Below, piece after piece: positions 9,559 through 21,198 of a DNA stretch of 30,953 bases (within the stretch, counting starts at the first letter, position 1; each line of letters starts with the position of its first letter). The DNA comes from Ichthyophthirius multifiliis. Lineage: Eukaryota > Ciliophora > Oligohymenophorea > Hymenostomatida. The notes below the pieces were generated by a model, which was given only the letters and a program-made list of their open reading frames with translations, was not told where the DNA came from and ran no database searches. Position numbers and translations under genes: made by a program. The stretch covers positions 1 to 30,953 of the forward strand of contig NW_004086403.1 in the NCBI RefSeq assembly GCF_000220395.1. The letters are read 5' to 3'.

Positions 9559-11238
9559 TCAAATAATTTAGTTTTTAACTAATTTCTATTATTCTTGAAA
9601 TTCTATTATATTTATTAAACTAGCAGCCAAAGTAGTTAAATAATATCCACTAATGGAATTTTACAAACTAGGACTTTAAAAGTGTTAAATAATCTAAATA
9701 TGTGTAAATAAATCATAAACTTAGGACTTTACACTTATATAAGTAAAAATACTCAAAACATCATCAGCATCTAATATAAATTCTACCTCTTATCTATGTT
9801 TTTTATAGAAATTATTTATACAAACAGTAATTTATTCTGATGCTTTTACAATCATTTTTAATTTTCCTATAGGACTTTATATTTCGGGTATTTTCCGTAT
9901 ATATTTAATACACTTGAAATAATTATCATTTTACAGATTTTTTTAATATAAAAATGAATCATTATTATTTTTTTAGGATTATATGATTTCTATTTAACTT
10001 TATTTATTTAAAATAGATTAGTCTGTATTTTACAGATTATTGCTATCTAATATTAATTTATTTTATGAAATGAGTTTATTTTCTAGATAATCTATTGGAA
10101 TAATAGTGGTATCATTTTTTTATTTTAGAATGAAGTTTATAGTTTTATAGTTTAGACAGAATTTTTCCCTTATATAGAAAAATTCTGGGTTTAAATTCCT
10201 ATATTGGTTCATGTTTTTTTTTAATTATTTTTCATTTAAAATATTCTTTAAGTGTATTAATTAATATATAGTATTATAAAATTCTTCATTTTTAAACAAA
10301 AAGGAAGTCATGAAATTTTACATATTTTCTTTTGAATGAAATATGTTCGTTTTTTTTTTTAAAGACTGTACATATTCATTAATCCTTCTGTAATTATTTT
10401 TATGAATTTCTTTATTTCGATAAAAGCTTGGTCGAATATTTGATTTTCTTCAAGTGTTTCTTCATAATTACTTTATATTTTTAACTCTAGACTTCTCCGG
10501 GCTATCAATTAGTACTTATTAATGAAATATTCATAAAATTATTTAATTAAAAAGCTTAAAATATGGTTTTCATCGTAAAGTTATTGGCTTATAATTTCGT
10601 TTTTGATAATATAGTCTTCTAATTATTTAATTGTTGTTTGATTTTATTTTAAAATATCCCTTTTTTAAGCCTGAAACTATGGAAAAGCATAAGAAAAAGA
10701 AGAATTTATAGAACTAAAACTTGTTTTTATATCGTGAATAGAATTTTCATTAAAACTAGTTTTTTCGTAATTTAAAATATAATTTATTTTTGGATTATTT
10801 TAAATAGAATGCGTATCTACATCTTCTAATATTTATGATTTATTAATTAGTTTTTTATATTTTTCTTAATTATTTTTATTTTTTAAAGATTTTCTTATTT
10901 TAAGGATTAAATTTTTTATTTATTTATTAGAATCCGCATAATTTACTTAAAATAATTATTATATATAAATTTAAGAAGAATATCCTTCGAAATTTTTTAT
11001 TGATTATAGTATTAAATAAGACCATCCACATGTTTTTTTTAATTAAATACATTATTCTTTTAAGGTTTATAGCCATTTTTCCTAATTTATTTTTTTAAAT
11101 ATTTTTGAATTTATTTGTTAATATAATTATTTTTACGTTATGATTTGTAAAGTTTAAGCACATTATACCAAATTTAAAATGGCTTACTTTATCAATTTTT
11201 ATTTTTATTTATCTTTTTTTAGAATTTTGAGTTCCCAT
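9559..11238 (-). CDS. VPS9-domain protein, putative Rab5-type exchange factor
   Basis: Two exons, 11238-11188 and 11081-9559, with a 106-base intron (GTAAGC...TTAG), give about 524 residues ending at TGA 9559-9561. The C-terminal third (about residues 330-510) is a VPS9 domain, which loads GTP on Rab5-family GTPases in endosomal traffic. The key elements are visible: acidic DADDVLSIFTYI (the conserved Asp before the LP-like helix, about D457/D458) and GYYLTTLAASLINII (the conserved Tyr and Thr, about 497-502). The N-terminus is MGTQNSKK, a possible N-myristoylation signal. Residues 20-300 are Gln/Asn-rich and helical with no other domain recognised. The frame slips by one base at an 11-base T run at 10350-10360 (A run on the coding strand); a twelfth base restores the frame. 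A 38-base intron with an unusual GTCTTT donor could also explain it. Confidence 0.8.
11082..11187 (-). other. Intron of the VPS9 gene
   Basis: Coding-strand donor GTAAGC and acceptor AATTAG, phase 0, joining ...KIDK to EKWLQ.... Reading through it also stays open in one frame, but the downstream product matches VPS9-gene phase only after removal. Confidence 0.75.
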
Positions 11239-11914
11239 TGATTGATTTTTTATATTAAAAAGTATGAATATAAGAAATAAATAGAATTTTGTATTTTTAA
11301 AAATATATTTGAAATATAATTAATATAAATTAAAATATTTCAGAAAAAATATAATTATAAATTAATTATATAAAAGTAAAAATAAAATGAATAATTTAAA
11401 TTATATTAATTGAAAAAAAAAAATTATAGATAAATTTAAGAAAAATAATATATATAGAAATATATAATAATTATATATTTATGATTTAACAATATAATAT
11501 ATAAATAAAATATATTAATATAAAATAAATATAAATATATGTAAATATTTATAAATATAAATATATGTAAATATATATATATACTATATATATATATATT
11601 TTATATATATTTTAATTTTCTATTTATTTTATTTTTTAAATTTGATTAATTTTTTTTTTATATTATCATATATACAATTAATTATATTTAAAAAAAATAA
11701 AATATTCAATACTATTTTTATAAAGGTTTTTTTTATTATTATAGAGTTTAATTTTAAAAAATAAACAATTAAAAAAATCATTTTTTTGTAAAATAATGAA
11801 TATATATTTAATATTTAAATAGAAATATTTTTTATAAAATAATATGAAATGAATAAACAAATTTTTTTAATTTTTTTTTTTATTAAATAAAAAAAAAAAT
11901 TAAAATAATTAATA
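11239..11914. other. Intergenic stretch between two minus-strand genes
   Basis: AT-rich spacer carrying the VPS9 gene's upstream region and the eS10 3' region. TA tracts lie near 11569-11600. No further gene, RNA or clear promoter motif is visible. Confidence 0.6.
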
Positions 11915-12403
11915 TCATTAAGCAGTTTGTTATTATTCTTATTATTATTCATTTTATTATTCTTATACTTATTCTTCATCATTTCTTCTTCTTCCACCCT
12001 ATCCATATCCTCTTCTTCCACCTTCACCTCTATTTCCTCCACGAGGACCTGCACCTCCCATTCTTCTTCTTGCTTTTCCTTCTTCATCATCTTCTTCTCT
12101 AGAAATATAATTTTATTTTGATGCTTTAAAAGTATTAGGAATGACATTATCGGCAGAAATTCCGAGTTTTTCCTTCAAATATTCACATCCTTTAAGATTT
12201 AAATAAAGATAAGTGAATCCCCAATTATATACTTCCTCCATTAAACCTCTATCTTTTAATGATCTTAATAAAATATAGCAGTGGAGGTTTGGCACATTTG
12301 TTTCTTCGTGGTTTCCTTAAAAATCTTTTTTTAAAACAAAAACTCCATCGTTTAATAATTATTTGTAAATTTTAATTTTTGTTTGTTTTGGAACGTGTAC
12401 CAT
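11915..12403 (-). CDS. RPS10: Small-subunit ribosomal protein eS10
   Basis: An intronless gene of 162 residues, start ATG 12401-12403 (MVHVPKQTKIKIYKQLLNDG), stop TGA 11915-11917. Residues 3-96 are the S10/plectin domain, with the highly conserved PNLHCYILLRSLKDRGLMEE and WGFTYLYLNLKGCEYLK segments. This is the eukaryote-specific 40S head protein at the beak. The tail is the usual Arg/Gly-rich extension (KARRRMGGAGPRGG) followed by a ciliate-style Gln/Glu-rich end. The length matches the family (about 165). The gene proves the code: TAA or TAG stands for Gln at KQ, FQG, SKQN and GQGG, and about a dozen more times in the tail, with TGA as the only stop. Under the standard code it would break into several fragments. 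Codons are G/C-richer than surroundings, as expected of a highly expressed gene. Confidence 0.97.
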
Positions 12404-13770
12404 TTTTTTTTTATTATTATTAATTTTCTTTATTTAATTATTATTTTAACTCTGTTTTTTTATATTTTTATTTTAGTATTTACTAAAGATTTTTTAGTTT
12501 TAATTTATTTATATATAAATATATTTATATATATAAATATTATATATTATATAATATATAATATAAATTTAAAAAATATTTTTAATTATATTTTTTTTCT
12601 TTATAAATTTTTTATTTATAATTTATTTATTATAAGAGAAAATGTTCTTGATTTATAATACCTTTTTTATTTAAAATAATTGAATTATTTATTATTTTTT
12701 CTTTTTATATATTAAATATATATATTATATAATTTTATAATTATTAGAAATTTTAATCATATATGAATTTTTTATTTTTATTTGTTTTTTTATATATTAT
12801 TTATATTAAAATTAAAATTAAAAAAATATTAGAATTTTTACATTTTTTCATCTTTGCTTTTTTTTTATTAAAATATTTATAATCTTTTCATAATAATTTT
12901 TATTAATTATAATTCTTTTAATATTTTCGTTAATTTTTAAAATATAGAAGTTTTTAACTTTATAATTTCATAAATTTAAAAAATAAAAATATTTTATTAT
13001 TGAATAGTATTTTTTTCTGAATAAATAATATAAAATTAAAACTAAATATTCATATAAAATATTATTCTTACATTACATTTAATATATATTAACAAATAGT
13101 TTACATAATTTTATTTTTTACAATGAAATTTTTCTTATATTAATAGTTTAATTTTTATTTAATATTTAATTTATAAATTATAAAAAAAAATATTAAAAAA
13201 TAAAATATTCTTAATAAAATAGCAAAATTTTATTTAGTAAAAAATAAATATTAAAATCATTTTAAAAATATTTATTTATTTCATATATTTTTATAGCTAT
13301 TATAAAATATTAATTTAATATCTTTTTATATACACAACGAAATAACTAATTTATTTTTAAAATAATTTTAATTTAATTATTTTTTGTATTTTATTAATAC
13401 TAAAATAAAAATAAAAAAATTATTTATTAATAAAAATGAATGATATAATATTTTTTTTATTTATTTTATCAAATATTTAAAAATAAATAAAATATTTTTT
13501 ATATTTATTTTGTATTATTACATAATTAATTTTTTAAAAAAATATAATTGATATATGTTTTTCTTTTTCTTTTTTATTTTCTTTTTAAATATTATTTTAT
13601 TCATATTTAATTTTTTTTGTTTATTCTTTAAAAAAATAAAAATAAAAATTATTCTTATATATTTACTTTAAAATTTATAAAAAAATATAAAAATAACATT
13701 AAAATTATATATAAAAAGTATTATTTTTTTAAATTAATATTAATAAAAAAATAAAAATATAAAAAAGTTA
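12404..13770. other. Divergent intergenic region
   Basis: About 1.4 kb between the divergent eS10 and Ca2+ channel genes, so it must hold both promoters. It is almost pure A+T with no recognisable motif. The open frame at 12383-12658 on the plus strand overlaps the eS10 start antisense and is hydrophobic noise. Confidence 0.6.
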
Positions 13771-15558
13771 ATGGACAGTTCATTAAATTGTATAGTGACA
13801 GAAAGCAAACTAAAAAATATACAAAAAAGCAATTAATCAATAAATAAAATTTAAACTAAAAATCTTCCATTAACAGAAAATACAAAATTATTAATATTTG
13901 ATACAAATGACCATGATTTTAATTATTATCAAAATTAAAATTAAAGTTTGAAATTTGGTGATATTATATCAATTAGTTTATCATAGAATTCTTCTTGTTT
14001 TTTAATATCGGATGGGTTTGTATAAATAAATACATATATATAGGATTTAGATTATTTAGGAAATGGTTAAATTTTTGAAAGATGTCTTTTTTAAGTTTGT
14101 CCTTAATTTAATTATAATATTTAGAATTAGTTATATGAATATAAATAAAGTTGTGAAAAAATGAAGGATTTTTCAATTTAAAAAGTCATTAAAAGAGATG
14201 GCCTTTAAAAATATTAATAAATGGAAAAAGAAGCGATATAAGAATATAAATAAAATGTATATATTTTTGAAAAGTATAAAGGAACAGAAGTCCAATATAA
14301 TTAAAATATTTAATTGGTTCATTAAGCATCAAATAAGTTTTTGATTTGTAATTATTTAGAGTCAGAATAAGAAAAAGAAAATTTTAAACTAGAATTATAA
14401 GAATTTTGTTCGAAAAATTCTCTTTTTTAATTTAAAGTTTCTTATTCACATTAAATAAGAAATGACGGGTATATATATATGCATATATTTATGTAAATAT
14501 ATATTAGATTTGTATAATTAAACGATATTGTTTATATTGTTTGTTCTAATTAATATTTGGGAAGAATACCTTTTATTCACTGTTCTTAAGTTAAAAAAGA
14601 AAGCAAAGAATTTAATGCTTTTTTAGATCAGGAAGTTTTTAAGAAACTATTTATTAATTATAATAGTCGTAGACTTCCGAATAAATAAGTAAAAATTAAT
14701 ATTTTACAATTTTATTATTTAAAATTAAGTAAATTGATTAAAAATATTTAGATGTATAGGAAGATATTTAAAAATAAGGAAGTCCTTCATAAAGCTCTAG
14801 TATATATAAAACAAGATCTTTAAGTCATTTTTTTAATAAATCTGATTAAGATTATAATAATTCTCAAATAAATACAGTATCGAAAATTAATTGTAAATAA
14901 ATACAAAATTAATATAGTATTTACTTATATTATAAATATATATATAGTTTATTAATAATAAGAAGTAAATGTATCACTTTAATATAAATCTAGATGGAAA
15001 TTTTTTTTATTTTCTTAATTTATTGAAAATAAAGAATTTATTCTTTATGGAGATAAAATATGGATAAATCATATTGAAAGTATGAATTGTTTAGTTCTCA
15101 AAAAAAACGAGTCAGATTAATATTATTATGTTAAAGCTGAAAGTTTAGGTAAAAAAGAGATTTTTTTTAAAAAGTTTTAAGGAAATACGAACGGAATGTG
15201 GATTATTGAAAATAGAAATTTTTTTAAAGGAGGATATATAAATATAAAAGATATGTTTTATTTAAGGTAATATATATATAATAAAATATAATATAATATA
15301 ATATAATATAATATTATAATAAGTTTATTATATATGTATATTTTTTATTTAATTCATAGAAATTTTTCATCAGGAAAATATTTAAGTTTAATATATTTAG
15401 AAAATAAAAATTAGTTTAAATTTAATATTGTAGACGCTCCTGATGTTTTTTCATTATTTTCATTTACTATAATTGGAAATAACGAAAGTTAATTTTTAAC
15501 TAAAAGTTCAATCTTTTAAATTAAATCTTATTTTTTAAACGTAAAAAAAAAAATATAT

Positions 15559-15599
<41 letters not shown>

Positions 15600-18542
15600 T
15601 ATTTTTTTAATTTTTATTTTTTTATAGGGATGGTTAAAATTAATATTTAATAATAAATAATAAGAATATGAAGAAGACGATACTTAAAATTAATATTTTT
15701 ATTAAAATAGTTTATCTATAGAAATACATAAATAAAATCCTTAGGATGAAAATGCTTTTAAAATTTTTAAGGCATCTCTAAATGAAGTTTTAGAAGCTAA
15801 TTTTTTAGTAAGTTCATTGCCTATACTAGTTCAATCAATCGTCAAACTTGAACAAATTAGTCTTTTGGGTTCAGATAGAGGAAAAATCGTGAATTTTATA
15901 GAAAAAAACGAAATAATAAGTAAATAATTGAAATTTTTGTAAGTATGTATAAGAAATATTAAGAAATTCTGTTTAGGAAAAATAATAAATACTTAAATAA
16001 ATGACAATGATATATTTGGTAAGCCTAATTCTAGTAGACAAAAGTTACTTTTTGAGCAAAACTATATAGATATAATATGTAGTTTATTAAAAAATTTACT
16101 AAATGAAGAAGAATTAATTGAACTGGAATAAATATTTAAAACTGAAAAAAAGAAGAAATTTTCTTAGAAAATAAAATAATGTTTAAGAAAACAAAAAGGC
16201 ATAAAAATTGATTTAAGAAAATTAGAAAATTAAATAATTTTTAAACAAAAATATTATTATATATATAATTAAAACGAGAATCGTTAAAAAGAGTCTATTT
16301 TTGATATTACGGTTTTAAATAGAAACTAAATAAACTTAGTCTATATTTAATTTCTAAAGGAAAAATATATCATTACGAAACTTATATATAAGCTTTTAAG
16401 TGCTATTTGTTTAAAAAATTCAGAAAATTAAAAATATGTATATAATAATTAATTAAATAGTATTAAAATGCATGCTAAGTATATGAAAGAATGTATTAAA
16501 TGTATTATTTAAATTGTATGTGAAAACGAGTTTATTGTAAATAATATAACTGATGATATATATATTGCTTAAAAATAATAAAGAACGTATAATAACAAGC
16601 AAATATATTAATTTTTATTTTATTTTTTTATAAAAAAATAGATAAGATGAAATATAAAATTATTACTAAAATACATTAGATTTAGATAATATATTGACAT
16701 TTTTTTTAAAAATAAGTCTTTAATTAGAACCTTAGAATAGAAATATTAATTTATTGAAATTTTTTAGGAAGATATGTAAATATAAAGGAGAAGGAATATC
16801 TGTAAATTAAGAGATTATATTTAAATATATTGAGAATATAAAAAACTTAGAAAAGCAAATATTTATTCCTTTAAAAATAAATAACCATAGTATGGAATTA
16901 TAGATATTTATTAAAAACCAGAAAATTATAATAGATGAGATTTCTATAGGAATATAAAGTAATATATAATAAAATCAGATTTTATTATATTTTGTCGAAT
17001 AAATAAAATTATATTCTGATTTATGTTTATAAAGGAATTATTTATGGAAGGAAAAACTATAAAAAATATTCACTATAGAATATATACTTAAATAGATTTT
17101 CAATGAAAACCTAAACCCGGAATTAAGATCTGCTTTTTGTAATTTAATGCTTAATCTTTTTTTAGATAATGATCCTTTAAATATGTTAATATTACCTCAA
17201 ATGTGTAGAGTATATAAATATTAATAATTAGAAGATAATTAAATAAATAATAGTAATAAAATATTTCTATAAGACTTTAATTATTTCGATAAATTAATCT
17301 AATATTCAATTTAATATATAGATAATTAAGTAATTTAGGCCTATAATTAATCTAATGCATCTTAATAATAGACTATTAAATAAATTTAAAAATAATAAGG
17401 TTAGGAGGTTAAAGGAAAAAATGTACTTTCTAATATTTTAACTTTAAATATAATTAAAACTTTAAAAATTTTAGTATAGTTTAATATTTTGGAAATACTA
17501 GATAAGAAAAAACTCTTTCCTAAAATTTTCTGTTCATTAGCTTAATTACTATAATACGATCCAAAAAATATCGGTTTAATAGAATACTTAAATAAACAGA
17601 GAGAAATAAGGTTCTAAACGTTAATTAAATAATAAAATGTGAATGGTATTTAGAGTTTGACTCAAAAGCTGGTATTTATGATATAAAAAACACAAGATGT
17701 AACAGTAAAAACACTCAAAATACTTATAAAAGGTCAACTTAAAAAAAAAAGCATTGAAGAAGAGGAAGAAAAGATTAAAAATGATTCTATTTAAAATAAA
17801 GGATATATAATAGGAGGTTTAATATAGATTTTATAAATGATAAGAGGTAAAGATTTGGATGAGAAAACAAATAAAAAATAAGAAAAAATTTACATAAAAT
17901 CTAAAGTAGAGATTTGTGAATTATTCCTATTTTTTCTAGATATGAGAATGGATTATTTAATAGCAAATTTTATATCCTGGTTTGAATTTTTATCAAAAAA
18001 TAAATAAAAAAAAGGAGAAAATAAAAAATATATAAAGGATTCTTTATAAAAATAACTCTAAACTGTAATACCTAATATATAAAAAACAGGAATATTATTT
18101 ATAGATGAATTATATAAACCAACATTAGATAATTATAATAATGTACTTTTTAAAAAATGGAAGTGTTTATTTTTTAAAAACTAAAATAAAAAAAATTAAA
18201 CTTTATAGATTATACAAACGGATAACTATTTTTTAGTGATCTTGATTAACTTTTTTCAGGAAAATTCGAAAATAGTAAAGTATATATTTATATATTTAAA
18301 TATTCATATATTCATATATATATATATCTTTTTAAAGTTAATCTGTGAATTTTTACCTAGTTTATTAATAAGCTTTTTTTTAGAAAATGATAGTATTTTA
18401 AAAGATAAAATATTAGAATTAATAAGGAATTCTTATAGTCAGGCTATTAATTTATTTGAAAAATTAAATAATTGTTAAGTTTTATTTGATTAATGTGATA
18501 TAATACCATTTAGGGTAACATATATATATATATTAATATATA

Positions 18543-18590
<48 letters not shown>

Positions 18591-20303
18591 AATACATATA
18601 AATTCTGTTAGGTTTTCTAAAATAGAATAAAGTAAATAAAAAGCTTAGCTGAAAAATCAGAAGTGTGGCTTTTAAAATTTGGAGAAATTTTCGAAAATTT
18701 TAATGAAAATATAAATAATGAATAAAATGAAGATATTTTTGATATAATAGCTATATTAGATGATTTAAGTTCTCTTTTTTTTAAAGGTTCTTATATTGAT
18801 AAATAGAACAAATTAATAAAGGGCGAATTTTATCATTATTATATTTAATAAAAGAAAAAAATATTTAATAAGATATAATTGCATGATCAAATAGACTAAA
18901 CAAGATAAAAAATATTTACTTTTTTATAAGGACATATCCCTATAATAAATCTAATAAAAGACTCATAGAATTAATTGGTGAAATATTTAAAATAATATAG
19001 TAAAAACAAGAAATAAAAATACTAAATTTTAGAATTATTAGAAATGTTATATTAAGTTCTGACTTTTTTCTGTATAAATAATTAAGAAAACTAGTTAATT
19101 TTATCAAAATATATAGGCTTTTTTTTAGACGAGATAGCGTTCGATTTTGGATAGTTTGAGCTTTTAAAGTCTATTATTTAAAATAATAAATTCCTTTGTG
19201 AGTCTTTATTGGAGACTTTTTTAAAGTAGATTTTTAATGCAGTAAAAGACTTTGGAAGACAATTTCGTTTTATTTAAATTCTAGAGATACTATAAATAAA
19301 TGGAAAAAATTATATTATAGACAATTAAATTAAAATTTTTAAATTATTAGTTCCAATTATTGATATTTAGGATGATAAAGAAATTATTTAATAGGCTAAT
19401 TATTTCCTTTTTGGTTAGTTTGATAAGAAAATGCATTTTAAGTTTGATTTTTAAGTTAAAAAATTAGATGATAAATAAGATGTTTTTAATTAAAAATAAT
19501 ACGATTAGTGCTTTCTTTATCATTCAGCTATTTTAGATGCGTTTATAGCCTGTGTTTAAGGAGATGAAGGGTTTAATATTAATTGCTAGAAAGTAAAAAA
19601 CTTGTTTAAATTGGATTATTTAATTGATATTTTAAATAAAGAAGACTGCTTTTTAGAAGAAGATGAGTTTTTGATTTTAAATACACTTTATTAAATAAAA
19701 AATAAGGGTATTGTTTGATAAAACCAAAAGTTCTTCTATTAATAATTTCTATATATTTAAATTTAAATAATGTAATTAAAAAAAAAAGTTAATATTTAAT
19801 AAGGATATTTATAAATACATATATATATAAAATATATAAATATTTATATTTTAAATTTATATATATATATATATATTTATATATCTTTTTTTATTAGTCT
19901 CATATAGAAAACTTAGATTTAGAATTATAAAATATTAATTTTTATATGAAAATCGAAGTAAATAGATTCAAAGAAATTCGTAGATTTGATACATCATTGA
20001 TATTTTATTTAAATTATTTTATTAATTTCTTCGTTTTATTTTGTATTCATTACTGTAAACTAATTTTATCATAAATCAATATGAATAATTAATAAGATTT
20101 TCAGATTATAAAAGAATTAGAAGATAGTATTATTTATAAATTATCACTAATAAATTAATTTTTAAGTAAAACATAAATTAGAATTATTCTTGAGTTCATA
20201 TAAATCACTAATACTAATAGATATAATTAATTAATGAATTAAATTAATATTAAATATTACCATGATTATGATTTTAATATTTTTTTAAAAGATGTAATTT
20301 TTA

Positions 20304-20350
<47 letters not shown>

Positions 20351-21167
20351 ATATTCTTTTAAGGAAATTTAAGAATAAAATAATTAATTTAAATAAAATA
20401 AAATAGATAGTTTTCTAAGTTTATAAAACTGGAAATATTTATTAAAATAAATAAACAAATCAGAAATTCTTAAAAATGCTAAAGATAACGAGCTTTCTGT
20501 TTTGTCTCTTGCTATAATGAATATTTAACATTTATTTGACAAAAAGGTTAATTTTAAGGATTTTCTTTCAAAAATGATTTCTTATATAACAAATGGCATA
20601 ATAAACAAAGCCAATTAGAATAACATGATATATGTACTAAAAATAATGAATAAAATATTAGAATTAAGCGAAAATAGCTTGACTTAAATGTAAAATTTAT
20701 TTGACTAATTAGGTGCTACAAAGATGGTTTTATCATTAATTATTGATATAAAATAAAATCCTTTTGACGATAATTTATTTTCAAGTCTTTTAGAATTCCT
20801 AATAAAACTTTTAGAAGGTGGGAATTTATAAGTACAAGAAACTATATATGAGATTTTAATATAATAGGGATAAAGTGAAATTCTTTTTAATAAATTTCAT
20901 TGTATTTTAGCAGAATATATAGAAGGCTTAAAATAAAACGTAAAAAAACAGATAATTTTTGAAAAAAAAAATTCAGGTACTTAATAAGGAAATAATGAAA
21001 GTATGAAAAATTATTTTTAAGCATAATCAAATTAAAATGGAAGCTTAGATATTTTATTTTAAAATAAAAAAATAATCAAATATAAATAAAAAGAATAAAA
21101 ATATTTAAATTAAAATAATAATATATAAATATCTTTGATTTAAAGAAATGAAAAGAATAATAATAAC

Positions 21168-21198
<31 letters not shown>

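Noticed and set aside
10158-10186. Perfect 9-base inverted repeat (AGAATTTTT / AAAAATTCT)
   Set aside because: It lies inside the VPS9 coding frame and is AT-rich, so a chance palindrome in coding sequence is sufficient.
11927-12121. Plus-strand Ser/Thr-rich frame
   Set aside because: It is the antisense shadow of the Arg/Gly-rich and Gln/Glu-rich tail of eS10.
11815-12295. Two separate minus-strand small genes (12113-12295 and 11815-12147)
   Set aside because: The first is the middle of eS10 cut at TAA codons that mean Gln here; the second is another frame of the same gene. The single frame 11915-12403 explains the sequence.
12383-12658. Plus-strand hydrophobic frame overlapping the eS10 start
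   Set aside because: It is Phe/Ile/Tyr-rich as expected from random AT-rich DNA, antisense to a certain gene, with no family features.
18236-18478. Independent short gene on the plus strand
   Set aside because: It is part of the Ca2+ channel gene (exons 7 and 8 with a 63-base intron between them), in frame with flanking homology.
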